From contig NC_068350.1 of the NCBI RefSeq assembly GCF_014633365.1, forward strand, positions 35,393,119 through 35,457,118: 64,000 nt of DNA. Direction: 5' to 3'. Of the stretch, positions 44,487 to 56,344 are shown one piece after another. Position 1 is the stretch's first letter. Each line of letters begins with the position of its first letter. The notes beneath the pieces were generated by a model that did no database searches, was not told the origin of the DNA, and saw nothing but the letters and a program-made list of their open reading frames with translations. Both the position numbers and the translations under genes were made by a program. The DNA is from Diospyros lotus. Taxonomy: Eukaryota; Streptophyta; Magnoliopsida; Ericales; Ebenaceae.

Positions 44487-45869
44487 CAGGTTTAGGCAGC
44501 ATGATGACGATGTTTCCGATCAAATAAATGCATTGTTGTATCTTAGCAAAAATAATGATTTTTTTTTAATTTTTTAAATAAAATAGTCAATTGGACCTGA
44601 GACAAAACAAAGGGTCTTATTTGACACTTCATCCACTTTTTTTGTCATGTTTCTTGTCTTAAAACATATGTAGGAAGAGTATGCAATTTAATAATAAATA
44701 AAATCTTGTTGTTTGTTGTTATTTGAGTAAAAGCGACAAGTTGGATCATATTCTCTTTTCTCATACAAATAACAATTTTAACGTATTTGGTAGATCATTT
44801 TGCAACATTTTACGTAAATAAAATTTCATCGTACAACCTTACAAAAGTAATAGTCGACAAGTTTGATCATTGGTCGTTTACAGTTTTAAGTATAAATAAC
44901 TGTTTTAGCAAATTATGTAAATAATTTTATATATGAGAATTTCTTATATAAAATGCAATACTAACAACTATATATTTTAACAGAATAGCAATAGAGGAAA
45001 ACACAACTATTTTAATGATTTATGCATATTTATTATATTTGTTTCATTATTTTTCATATATGTGTTAGGAGATGGGATATATATTAATGTATAAGATCAA
45101 CAAAAGTTAGACATATGTGGGAATAAAAGAAAATCTCATCTCCTTGTAAACAGAGAATCTTTATGGTTGAGACTCTTAAATGTAGACATGCCCCCAATGC
45201 GTTACTCAACATTTTTTGGTCTAGGTTTTGCCCTAGCTTTAACTGTTGTCGCTTCGGCCTTGTTTCTTGTTTTATATAATTCATACTTACAAAAAAAAAA
45301 ACAAAAACAAATTCCCAGAAAAATCTCTCTAAAGATGGCAACAAAATCTTGAACAACTAGAAGAATATCATCATTAATTCATTGATTTTGATCTTTTATA
45401 TCAGATTGACACAATTAATCCTGAAGTAAATTATATCTCTATGTTTGGCTTTTAAGAACCCCTCTTTAGTTGAACCCAGTTCATTGTGCCCCTCGCGTGC
45501 CTGGTTGAGGTTACCATAATTCCTTCATATTGAGGTTACACTTCAGACAATCGATATTCTTGGAAACACCACCACAAAAAGTCTGCAAACGAAATTTAAT
45601 CGATCTTTTGGGAAAATCTTTGGTTTCCCTCGCGTCTGCAAGGCATAAGAGTTACCACACTGATCTTCAGTGTTGGATTGTCGTAGCCGATTTGCTCTTA
45701 AGAGTACCAAAACTGGTAAGAACTAAAGTTCTCAAGCTTTATTTCTTGCTTATCTTGTGAATCAAATTCAAGCTTTCATAGTAAATCAGATAGTAGCCAA
45801 ATTCTGGTTTCTGGATATATATTGGCAGGACCTGATTTTTTTCCTTTAGGTTTTTTGGAATTTCGAGCC
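44487..45869 (+). promoter_or_regulatory. 5' region of MED26b gene C
   Basis: Upstream and probable 5' leader of the intact MED26b gene, conserved in units A and B. Contains a CATGTTTCTTGTCTTAAAACA start, a TATA-like GGGATATATATTAATG (about 45074), a short LINE-like insert at about 45214-45311 with an A-rich tail, and AACTGGTAAGAACT (about 45711) with CTTTAGG just before the start codon, which could be the ends of a 5'-UTR intron. A 76-codon ORF at 45530-45760 is not conserved as protein in unit B and is not called a gene. Confidence 0.6.
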
Positions 45870-47954
45870 ATGTCTGGCAACTCTGGAGCTTTGGATGAAT
45901 GGAGGAACTATTTTCGGCGCTCCAACTTTGACATCTTCGATGTCATCCAGTATGCTATCATGGTGGCGGCCTCTGATTCGCCCCAGGAGTTCATATCAAG
46001 GAGGGATCAAATTGCCCAGGCCTTATTTTCTTGCAAATTTGTTCAGTGTAAAGGGTGCAATAGTGTTGAGTTCGGGGTGGCCCATGGCGACCAGGAAGGA
46101 GGCTGCAAGAGTACTGGAGTTCACAAAGATGCCTGTGGTATTAATGAGAACCAGATCATGAACGGCAGTGGAGATGAACAGTTGGAGATGAACTTGAACC
46201 AACGCGAAAAGGAAAAAGGCTGCAAGAGTACTGAATTTCACAGAGGTGCCTGTGGTATTAACGAGAACAAGATCATGAACAGGAGTGGAAATGAACAGTT
46301 GGAGATGAACTCGAACCAACTGGGAATTGATAACCATGACGCAGATGAGTTATTGGTTAAGGAGATTGAAGAGGAGCTTCTAACTGTAGACGAAGTCTTG
46401 AGGATTAAACAGATCATTGACAACAGCCAGGATGAGGTATATCCTTATAACTTTTACCGTCTTCTCTTTAAATTTTGTAAATTGAGTTCACATTTTCTGA
46501 CATTTCCAGCTTCAATGCTTACGGTTCTTCATCAAATCATTGAGTTTACTTGAAATCATTCATTATTTGTTGCAGTCTAATTCAGAATTATTTGCATCAT
46601 TGAGGAAGCTCCAACTGATGCATTTGTCTGTGGATATTTTGAAGGTATGACTACTCTCTTCTATGTATTAGTCATCAGTGCATATGTGTTTGGTGCAATC
46701 GGAAATGTTGGGGTTGTTTAGTTGTGGAAAATGATTTTTTGTTTTTTTATAAAATTTTTAGTTTTCATTTTCATAAAAAAATGAGGCAACTGTTCGAGCA
46801 TTAGAAGTACAGAAAATTAATTTCTGATCTAAAATATTAGAAAATATTCTCAAAAAAGGGAGAGGAGAGATATTTTACCTTTGTTAATTTTTTTTATAAC
46901 TTGTGTTAGAGAATAAGAGGGAGATAATTTGTCAAAAAAATTTAAAAATCATGTCTTTCAAACCTCAAAATTAATAAAGAAATTTCAAAAAGGTTATTTC
47001 CAGGGTTTTACAAGTTTAGTTCAATTTTAGACAACCAGCAAGCTTTCCAAATTGCCATTTTTTATTTTAAAAAGGTTTTGTATTTGAACAAATTTTCTAA
47101 TTGTTTTTCACTTTCTATGAAGTAATTTTTTAAGAAACTGAGACTTTTCCATGAAGTAATTAAACACCCCCTTGTGCTTAAAACTTTGCCAGGTGTGGCA
47201 ACTCAGACAAGTCTTTATACTGCAGGCTACATATATTGGGGAGTCTGTTAAGGCTCTCACAGAACACGGGGCGAAGAATATTAGTGAACTGGCAGGGCAG
47301 ATGATAGAGTATGCAGTCTTACCTCTAGCTAGGCTGAAGTATTGATGTGTGTTAATGTTTTGATATGGCTGCTTAATTTCTTCCGCGTTTCAATTGCTTG
47401 GTAATGGAATAATTGCATGCCAACATAGTCATTGTGTTTAACTCAATCAGGTCTTCTCTTATTTCCAGTCAAGATTGCTGATTTCTATAGCTTTGATGAT
47501 GCTGTTGATGATGATTGTTGCCAGATCCGACTGATTTGTTCATCCTTCCATTTAGTTGAATTTAGTTGAAACCATGTGCTATCGGAATGTTCTTGTTCAT
47601 AATCTCCTAATCATCTAGCATTTGCTACCAATTTGAATCGGCACAACACTGATTCAAATTCTCTGGATTGCAGACTTTGGAAGGATATGATGGATGAGTG
47701 GTTCGATAGTATTAAAATGGTTATCGCAGGCAGGGTTTTCGTTTCTTGTTCTAGTTTGAGACTCAGTTGTTGATGGAAATATATGAACATGAGTTCTAAT
47801 TTTGATATTTTACTCATCAGATTCAAAAGTTGCCCCAGAATCTGATAAATCTAATGCACCATATGAAGACGAAGGGCTGCCTGTACCTCCATTAGAAGAA
47901 GAAGCTTTCTTTACTTTTCAAACTGCTCCAGTAGACCTGTCCAATGTGTGTCCA

Positions 47955-47989
<35 letters not shown>

Positions 47990-49273
47990 ATATATATATA
48001 TATATGTTTATATGTGTGTTGTGGGCTTTTCTTATCTCTTTTCTGTGATCAGAGATTGACAATTTTATTTTCTATTTTTTTTTACTGCACTTGCTGAAGT
48101 TCTTTGATGGCATGGATGAAGTTGAAAGTAAGTTGAACTCAACATCTAATATTTGAATGCCCGATTTCTTAGAGATTCTTAATTTTAATAAGGATTTTGT
48201 TGCAGACCTTCTGGACAGAAAGGAAGAGGAAACACATAAACTAGAAATTATAATGAACAAAATGGCAGTAAATGGCGGCAATGATACGATATTCCAGGAG
48301 AAATCAGATGCTGCCGAAATACAAAAGAAACCACTGCAGGCTGCTCGACAAGATGTGAATATTTCTTCATCACTGCTTGTTTATAATATTCTTCTATATA
48401 TCTGCACTCTGTGTTGTTAACTCTATTTCTGTTTTTGGTTCAATTAGAAGCTCAAGTGCTTAGATGAAAGTGGAAAACTTGAAGCTGCAAGGAGGACGGT
48501 CCGCGCGGGTTATAAACAAAATGGTTATATACATCTATCCTCCTTCAACCTACTTGCTTAGTTTATGTCTTTCATTATTTATTTTGCATTTATATATCAT
48601 CATCTGCGATTCGGGCAATTTGTAATAAGACCCCAAGCGGTTTAAAAATATCTTTTTCTTCTGTTTAGAAAAAGGCAAACCATTGGTATTTTAAAAGATA
48701 TTTTCAAACCCTAGAGGATCATCTCTTCACAAATAGTCTAAAATACTCGGGTTTGAGTACAATTTGTAATAATTTTTTTTTAATTTTTGAGTTGGGTTTA
48801 TTTGTGTAATGCACCAAAAAAATCTAGTAGGATTTCATCTATTATATTCTATTTTTTTTTTTTTAACTTTTCTTTGTTTTTATGTTAAAAAAAAAAACAT
48901 TTTCTCAACCAAGATTCAACATATACATTGCAACTAGTATGCTTCTGAAACAAGGATAGGGATCTAAATCCTAAATTGGAGGTGAAAGTGGTGGGTTGAA
49001 GCATTGAGCATTTTGTGGTAATTTCAGCAGTTCGACCCATAATTTCACCCTCCCATTTCAGACTAAATATCATTACTCTAAAAAAAATAAGCCGACAATT
49101 GATAACATTAGTTTTGGGGTTTTAATTTATCTAAAATTTATTTGACAGCCAAGAGGCGAAGATCCATCCAAGTTGTGGACGTGCGTGATCTTCCCAAGCT
49201 GGACCTTGGCCGTGGACATGGAAATACATATATGAAACTCAAAAAGTGCCAGAGGCCCTCCAGAAATCATTGA
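45870..49273 (+). CDS. MED26B: Mediator subunit 26b-like protein, TFIIS N-terminal domain, 9 exons, 425 aa
   Basis: Nuclear protein of the MED26 group, which links Mediator to transcription elongation. Exons: 45870-46436, 46576-46644, 47226-47308, 47674-47729, 47821-47945, 48100-48127, 48206-48354, 48448-48523, 49149-49273. They join in frame to 1278 nt with stop TGA 49271-49273. N-terminus: EWRNYFRRSNFDIFDVIQYA, AIMVAASDSPQEF and FVQCKGC, as in plant MED26a/b. Exon 1 carries a 39-codon tandem duplication (46101 and 46218). Exons 2-4 encode the TFIIS-N/LW domain: LRKLQLMHLSVDILK, IGESVKALTEHG, ELWKDMMDEW. Exon 5 is acidic, with EEEAFFTFQTAP; exon 6 has FFDGMDEVE; exon 9 has KRRRSIQVVDVRDLPK. 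Odd points: intron 4 donor is GC, and the last base of exon 5 is T where copy A has G. Start chosen because copy A and unit B align from here. Confidence 0.82.
46101..46330 (+). repeat. 117-bp in-frame tandem duplication in MED26b exon 1
   Basis: Two units starting GGCTGCAAGAGTACTG at 46101 and 46218, 39 codons apart, encode GCKST.xH..ACGINEN.IMN.SG(D/N)EQLEMN.NQ. The duplication is also in pseudogene copy A (about 22180 and 22297), so it predates their split. Confidence 0.9.
47957..48005. repeat. (TCTA)n/(TA)n microsatellite in MED26b intron 5
   Basis: Around eight TCTA units followed by about eight TA units, directly after the exon 5 donor. Copy A has a short GTGTGTATATATATATGTGTG stretch instead. 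Confidence 0.9.
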
Positions 49274-49474
49274 TGTGCCAAAGATACTAACATCTCCGCC
49301 AGTTTCTTCATTTTGGAGATCAAGAAAGCTGTGGAAGAGCGCTAATAAGTTTCTTCTTGCTTACTCTGTAGCTTCACCCTAAGAATAGCATGGTAGTGGG
49401 TATAAATCTAATTTTCATTTCCTATTAAGGGATGAACAATGTCATTAGTTGGCCTTAACTATAAATTGGTAATG
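49274..49474 (+). other. Probable 3' UTR of MED26b gene C
   Basis: Sequence after the stop to the retroposon target duplication at 49460-49474. No clear AATAAA signal is visible, so the transcript end is uncertain. Confidence 0.35.
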
Positions 49475-49692
49475 TTGTGAGGAATATCTCCTTTCGTTTC
49501 AGTTGTTGGTCTCATGGTGTTTTGTGTTTAAGCCTGTTTTTCTTTGCGAGGCTTGAGGTATGCCCTAGTTTCTATTGTAGACTTTTCATGTTGGTAGATT
49601 TTTTTTTGTCGTGTTGTTCAGAACATGCCCTAGCATAGTTGTTGTTTCCTTTTTTTTTTGTTCAATACAAGTCTCATTTACAAAAAAGAAAG
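49475..49692 (+). mobile_element. Short retroposon (5'-truncated LINE type) with 15-bp TSD
   Basis: A perfect 15-bp direct repeat TATAAATTGGTAATG (49460-49474 and 49693-49707) flanks 218 bp ending TCATTTACAAAAAAGAAAG. Long target duplication plus an A-rich 3' end indicates target-primed reverse transcription. No pol III box B was found, so a LINE fragment is favoured over a SINE. Confidence 0.8.
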
Positions 49693-49979
49693 TATAAATT
49701 GGTAATGACAACTTATTAGTATAAACATTACTTTAGTGCATTATTTGGATCTTGCATATTCAAAACTATAAGGTCATAATTTTTTAATTTCCATTTTTAA
49801 ATAAAAATAATAGAAAAATGCCAACCTGATAGATTAGCTGGACTCAATATGGGTTGTGTTAGCCTAACCTAACCCAAAAAACTTTAGGCACGATGACATA
49901 ACATGGCTTTTGTGACATTGTCCATAAGATGTTTTTGAAAGATTGGTACTTAATTCCTCAGCAGAGGTCCTATAGTGAT

Positions 49980-51230
49980 GTTTTCTATGGAGGTCATTAA
50001 TGAAGAATTGAAGTATTGACAATATACTTTAATTGGATACTTCGTGGAAAAGCGTCTCCCAATCCAAGTGGTGCAAGCAATTGCTAGGAGGATCTGGTAC
50101 CGCTTTGGCCTTGTTGAGGTACTATCTGGGTGCTTTTTATTTCGATTTGATAATGAGATGAACATGTTAAAAGTTTTTGATGGTGGGCCTTGGCATTTTG
50201 TGAGGCGTCTATTGTTGTTAAAAATTTGGGAGGTGGGTATGGATTTGTCCAAGGAAGCCCATTCCTCTTTGTCTATATGGGTTAAATTATTTAATATTCC
50301 TCTCAAATGATGGATTGAACAGGATATTGCTACTGTAGCAAGTGCACTTGGGCATCCTATACATGTTGATCTCACAACTGAGGACCGCGCTAGAGTGCAA
50401 TTTGCTCAGGTTTGTATTGAGATGGACATCTCCTTGACCTTTCCCAAGTCTGTTACTTTGGATCAGGGCCATGTTGAATGTTTAGGGAAGCCTAAATATT
50501 TGAGGGTCCGATGGAGTATCAATGGGTTCCTTCCAGATGTAGTCAGTGTAATGTGTTTGTTTATACCCTTGATCGATGCCCTCTGAATCCCAATATCCTA
50601 GGTCAGGGACCAACTAAGGAGCAAGCGATAAAGGAAGGGAAGGATAGGGAGCAGATTCAAGAGAGGGCTAAGCCCAGTTGTTCATTGGTCAAGATTGCTG
50701 AGTAGGTGAATGTAGCTTGTCCCAGTGCTCTGAGAGCTGCTACTGATTCGATGGCAGCTTGTTTTTGTCCTATAGTTAGAGAAAGATATGGAAATCCCAA
50801 CTCTTGGGGAGTTGCATTGTCCAACGAATATATATGGGGCTTGTTGCTGAGCATGATATGATTGGTGAGCAGTCATCTATGCATAGGGACATGATGCAAA
50901 GGGTGATGGTTAAGCTTCTTGATCAGACGACTCGAGCTCTGACTACGTTTTGGTTAAGTCCAAGTCTTAGAAGAAGCAAGAGAGAAAAAAACTTAATGCG
51001 CTTCTCAAGGCTAATCAGGTTCCTAGTGCGAGTCGGCATGTGATTACAAATCTGGCTTGAGTCTGATTTAGTTCTTTGTGTTTAGTTCCTTTGTCCTTGT
51101 GGGCTTTGGTTTTCTTCTTTTGTTGAGGATTTGTTTTTCTCTTTGTTTGATTGGTGCGGCCCCTCTTGCGGTTGTAGGATTCTATTTTTTTTTGTTAATT
51201 TAATTCTTACTTAAAGATAAAAAATTGTAA
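49980..51230 (+). pseudogene. LINE ORF1 (DUF4283-type) remnant with 3' tail
   Basis: Reading 49985-50390 gives YFVEKRLPIQVVQAIARRIW, LSGCFLFRFDNEMNML, VFDGGPWHFVRRLLLLKIW and SIWVKLFNIPLK-stop-WIEQDIATVASALGHPI, then VQFAQVCIEMDI. This is the DUF4283-like domain of plant L1-type ORF1, whose usual context is PLW and GPWHF motifs. The frame then degrades. The 3' end resembles a LINE 3' UTR (GGATTCTATTTTTT..TTCTTACTTAAAGATAAAAAATTG). No endonuclease or RT is present, so there is a large internal deletion. Could also be a related zinc-knuckle pseudogene, but the tail supports LINE. Confidence 0.7.
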
Positions 51231-52030
51231 TGGTCACATCTAGCAAGGGAGTAAATGAAACTGCCAAGAAAAATTAACTAGGTTTTTACAACAATTTTCA
51301 ATTCCAATTTTGAAAGTTTTATATTTAAATTATAAAAGTCAAATTTTAAAATTGTATGACAAAATATTAATTTTTCTATTAATTATGAATAATAATATTA
51401 GCATCCCACAACCTGTTGCAACATCTATATATACCTGATAAAATGTATTCTTACTCAGGTTGTACGAAAATAGAAATGAAAAATAGATATGATATGAAAT
51501 AGAAATGAAAAAAAGACTTTTTCTTTTCAAAAAAGTATGGAACAGAAATATAGACAAATGCATAAATAAAAAAATATAAGAGGTTTTTTGTAAATATAAT
51601 TCAAACAAATTTTGGAAAAAATTAAAAATTTTGAGTTGGAGACAAAATAACCTCTTTGTGGATGGAAATGTATTTATGATATTTTCTTAATATTACAAAA
51701 CGATCTCAAAATATTTTTTAAATTGTAAAAATGGCTCAAAAACGTTTTTTTAGTATTTCTCAATGTTTTTGTACAGAAAGTGTTTCAAAAAAGCCAAAAC
51801 AGCACCCGTAAAGCGTTTTCGTGCATCATAGATTCTCACTATATTCAATTCATCATGAAATAAAAAAAATAATATATTCATATATATATATATATTAATA
51901 CCCAGCCACAACTAAGAAAAATTTCAAAACAATTACTTCACAAGTAACTTAAAACATTCACAAGCATCTTTAACAAATTCAAAATCATATACACTTTCCA
52001 TCCATAGAATAACAAAGCAAAACTAAAAGG
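51231..52030. other. AT-rich spacer
   Basis: No gene, repeat pair or element border was recognised. A (TA)n-like tract lies at about 51880-51895. Confidence 0.5.
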
Positions 52031-52544
52031 CTAGCAAACACATGACATGGTCACAACAATTTCCGCAAAAGATAATCATGACAGCTCATTTCTATCTTAT
52101 TTTTAAATTATCATTCCATGTAGATAAAGTTTATCACAAACCTTTTCACCATGTAGGATGAGTGTATCCTAAATCCAAGTAGATGAAGTTTATTATCAAA
52201 CCTTACAATTATGTAGATAGTCTATCAAAAAACCCTCTTCATATACATGTTGTACCATCAATTCACATATGAGAGAACAAAAAATATTTCTCCTATTGTT
52301 CTTCATTTTCCATGTCATATCTAAACAAGTAAAAATTCTGAGCTCAAATCTCGATCACCAACTCAATATTTAAATAATTATACACGTGTGAAGAGTAGTT
52401 AAGTAGTAAAGGTTGACCATAGTGAAAGGGCATGTTAAGAGTAAAAATATTATTATAATAAAAGATAAAAATTAACACTCTATCTAACAATTTAGGCCTT
52501 TAGATGAGATGGTGATTAACTTCATATTGCAATCTGGATAATCT

Positions 52545-52875
52545 CAAAGCTAGACTTGTGGCCAAGGACTTTTATTAAGAAGAAAAAATAATTTTTTTAG
52601 AGACCTTTAGCCTTGTCATCAAGTCAATTATTCACATTGTTCTCACACTGATTGTTTGGAACTGGACAAGTCAAACGAGATGTAAAAAATGCATTTTTGC
52701 ATGGCTCCCTTGATGTTCTTGTGTACATGGAACAACCTCCTTTCTTTCACAATAATACGAAGTCTAATTATGTTTTTCATCTTCATCAATCTATCTGTGG
52801 TCTCAAACAATCACCTCGAGTTTAGTCTATTAAATTCAGTGCTTTCTTTCTCAATTATATGAGTTCTTTTGTAGA
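52545..52875 (+). pseudogene. Copia reverse transcriptase fragment
   Basis: ARLVAKDFY, IIFLETFSLVIKSIIHIVL, RDVKNAFLHGSLD and VYMEQPPFF, then ICGLKQSPR: the N-terminal half of Copia RT, with NAFLHG and YMEQP in their normal places. A frameshift near 52665 and several stops. The YVDD part is not found; the sequence runs into unrelated DNA before RNase H. Confidence 0.82.
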
Positions 52876-53033
52876 GTAACTGAGGAATATCCTTCTGTGG
52901 AACCAGCTTATTTTTTGAATATCATATGAACATTGCAATGTCTTACCTTCACCAATAGATCGCTATCATATGCAATGAACTCTGAATGCCAGAGAATGCA
53001 TTCATCCATAGTATCTAATTTCCAGCTTGATAA

Positions 53034-53345
53034 ATGCATATTAAGACATTCATGGGACATTAAATATTGTTCTTCGCATTCTAGCTGCAAGTAGTCTTAT
53101 TCTTTTTGCATTTTCTAACATGGATGGGGATGGTTGCAAGACCACACATTTTTCAAGTACAGGTTGCTGTGTGTTTCTGGCTCCAACTTGATTTCATGGA
53201 GTTCGAGGAAACAACCTACAGTTGCTTGCTCAACCGCTAAAGTAGAATACAAGGCCCTTGCCTTCGCCACGACCGAATTAACATGGATTTCATATATTTT
53301 ACGTGATATTAATCTCTATCATCCCAAGCATTTAACCTTTTGCCT
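53034..53345 (+). pseudogene. Copia RNase H fragment, N-terminal part
   Basis: Reading shows GTLNIVLRILAASS, FSNMDGDGCKTT..SSTGCCVFL, then (after a frameshift near 53185) NLISWSSRKQPTVACSTAKV and EYKALAFATTELTWISYILRDI. In other Copia elements this runs straight on to the segment found at 56529, so the two were once continuous. Confidence 0.82.
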
Positions 53346-53607
53346 TACCAAATTTTTGGTGATATTTATATCATACATTTTGATGTTTAAATAGGTTAAA
53401 AATTGTGTTGAGCTGGATGCATAGATGACCTTTTAGAAAACAAAACCTTGAATAGTTTTATAAATATGGTGATGATTTAAAATTTTGATTTTAAATTATA
53501 GATTTTAGTTTAAAATTAGCAACGCTTTGAAAGCTCCTCACAAAAATTAATAATCTTATTTTATTACCATTTATGGTACACAATATATGGATGTTTAATA
53601 TAGCGAC

Positions 53608-56344
53608 TGTAACAGCCCACTTCTTCAGGGCGTGTTATGCCTTAGGAAATTTGGTCTATATATATATATTTTTTTTTATCCCTACATTATCCCAAAATTC
53701 CCTAAGACCTTATCTAGTGCGAGATATCTACACTAGAAATAAATACAAAGCGGAAGCTAAATCGAACCTGCACATGGTACATTTACTTGCTTCTTGACGT
53801 CTCGCGTCACTACATATCACCAATCTCGAAATCATCTCTGCAAGTCTCGACTGGAACGTTGAATGTTCCAGGGGCGAACCCAAGTTAGATGATGAACCAT
53901 CTAAATAAGGGTACATAATGCTATGTCATGAGTGTATGCAATGTCTTTCATCATAGGTGTCAACTGCACCCCTCATGCTACCTACCATTTTAGCGGCCAC
54001 CTCTTTCGAAGCCGGGGTGTATGGGTGCACCCTTGGTAAGGCAGCGGTGCCAGTTCGTACTCCCTACGGCCTCATATGCGTGTGATCGATGATATCAACG
54101 TGTAATTATGCATTTCATAATCATGTATGCAGTCTACATGATGGATACATATCAGGGCATGTCAATATGATGAAAACATTTTCGAGGAAGTACCACTTAC
54201 CTTTTCAAGCTTATCGGGCTACCTCGATATCCGTGCCTTGCCTTGTGCATCGCCTCGATTTGCGTGTCAACCTCAAAATTTGCACAAGTCTCTTCAACTT
54301 CAGCCTCAAAGCATCCTAATCACCATAATTATTTAAATAAATATTAAAACCCATTTTTCCATAATTTCTGGCATTTCTTTAATTTTCCTCCTATTTCTTC
54401 CTAATTTCCCTCAATAAATCCAAACTAAATATTTCGAAACTATTTTCTCAAATATTTCTCTACGAAAATTCATAAAATAATATTTTGGAATTTCTAAAAT
54501 TTTCTAGAGAATTTTACTCACCTTGACTTAGCATCTCCGGTTTCCTCGGTATGCGTGTCATATCCTTGAAACGCGTGCCCGGGCTGTTTTTCTCACCAAA
54601 ATCTCCGAGATATCATTACATCTTCATTTCCTATTTTTTTCAGGATTTTTCTAGGACTTTTCAGCATTTTTCTAAATTTTCTTTTCTTTTTCTTCATTTT
54701 CTTTCTTTTTCTCCTCATTTTCTTTTCTTTTTTCTTTTTTTTTCTTTTTTTCTCCACTTCATCTTCTTCCTCCTCCCGCCCCTGCCATGCCTGCTACTTC
54801 CTTTTCTTCTTCCTTCTTTTCTTTCTTTTTTCTTCTTCTTCTTCTTTTCTTTTCTTCTTTCTTCTTCTTCTTCTTTTTCCTCCTCTTCTTCTTCCTCTTC
54901 TTCTTCTTCCTTCTCCTTCTCCTTCCTGCACGTGGCTTGCTGCCATGCGCGTACCAGCTGCCTCCGCCCGCGAGCAGCCAGCCTTGTCGTCGCCTACTGT
55001 CGTGGTTGCTTGCCACCGGTCGCCCCAACGACCACCTCCGACTGCCCCAATTTGCCGCGACCCGCTGCTCGCGGCCCTCGCTCCTCTGCCTCTGTAATAG
55101 CAACTCGGTTGCTGCCTTGGCCGCCTCCAGACGGCCATGATCGACCCCTCCAGCTGCTCCGCCACCACCGCGCGCCACCGCACAAGGTTGCCTTGACCCC
55201 GCACCCGCACACCGCTGGAGCTGCCCGCGGCTGCCGTTGGCCGCGGCTGGTAGCTGCCCTGTTTCAGTTGGTTGCGGCCATGGCTGCCATGGCCGCGCCA
55301 ACTTCAACCGCCTCCGAGCTCGAAGGTCGCCGTTGCTCCTTGCTGGAAGCTCCTCCGCGAGCTGCCCGATCACCCCTGTGCTGCATAGCAGCTTGGAGCT
55401 CGCGTCGCCCAGCTTACTGCCGCGGCTGCCATGGCCGCGGCCCATCTTCCTTCCAACTCTCTCTCTCTCTTGCTTTGATGCTCTCGGCCACAACTCCCAA
55501 TCTGATCTCCCTCCCTTGCTGCTTCTCAATCGGCCAAGATGGCTGCCAATTTATAGCCTCTATTACCTTGGCCGCTACTCCATTTATACATCATATTAAT
55601 TGCTTCATTACTCACTCCATACCTTTGACAAATTCTTTCCTCAATTCACGCTGCCACAATCTTCCATTTTGCAGTCCAAATTTCGGTCATTAAAGCACGA
55701 TCTCTTTCTTATCTTTGCTGCCATTTCTCCGCAACTTGGCCACCAAGTTGGCTCGGCCACCACGCGCACACAGCCACGCATACATATAAAATACATATAT
55801 ATAATTATATATTATACTTTAATTTAAAGAAATTTACATATTAAACCAAATTTTATCCCTATTACATCTATGCAATTCCTTAATTGCAATTAAGCCCTTA
55901 AATCTCAAATTAATTTGCATTACAATACCAAAAATTCTCAATTAATAACTTTAAAGTTACTCGATAATGATGATTTCGCCCCAATGACCTCATCGGGCTG
56001 TCGTTTCATCCCGAAACTACTTAAGGGTTGATTCTTACACAAAATCGGAGCCCCCCTAGGGTTCCGTTGATTTTTCGGGAGATTCCTATGACGATTCGAT
56101 TTTGCAGCCTAAATAATAGCTGTATTTTAGCTGTACCGAAAACTGTTCCCGATCCAATTTCTTTTTATACCATAAATCTTATTTCGGAACGCTCATCGAG
56201 ACCATGTTATTTTTCTTAAACAATTTCACTCCGAAGCATTCCCTGTAGTTGATTCGGTACCTAAAATTGCAATAAAATCCATTTTTCGGTATTCTAAATT
56301 TATTAAAATTACGTGGCAGCCTTATCTAAACATGGGGTATTACA
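53608..56344 (-). mobile_element. Chromovirus-type (Tekay/Del-like) solo LTR, 2.7 kb
   Basis: Minus-strand start TGTAATACCCCATG and end GGGCTGTTACA, perfect 5-bp target duplication GCGAC (53603-53607 and 56345-56349). A minus-strand TATA-like CTATAAATTGGC lies near 55555. A second copy of the same LTR family begins at 63132. The GC-rich middle (about 54940-55540) and pyrimidine tract (about 54670-54935) keep long frames open on both strands (for example 54551-55693 plus, 54759-55529 minus), but no known domain is seen and they are not called genes. Confidence 0.85.
54670..54935. repeat. Polypyrimidine/polypurine tract
   Basis: About 265 bp of almost pure T/C on the plus strand (TTCTTTTTCTTC, then TTCTTCTTC, CTCCTTCTCC). 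Its complement is almost pure purine. It lies within the solo LTR downstream of its minus-strand TATA box. Confidence 0.9.

Noticed and set aside
45530..45760. 76-codon ORF upstream of the MED26b start
   Set aside because: Lies in the probable leader; the frame is not kept in the paralogous units and no domain is seen.
49475..49692. SINE
   Set aside because: No pol III A and B boxes could be found, so a truncated LINE is the better call.
54551..55693. 380-codon plus-strand ORF and an overlapping 256-codon minus-strand ORF
   Set aside because: They run through a pyrimidine tract and GC-rich LTR sequence. The proteins are low complexity (Phe/Ser or Arg/Lys runs) with no domain, and both strands are open at once, as expected from composition.
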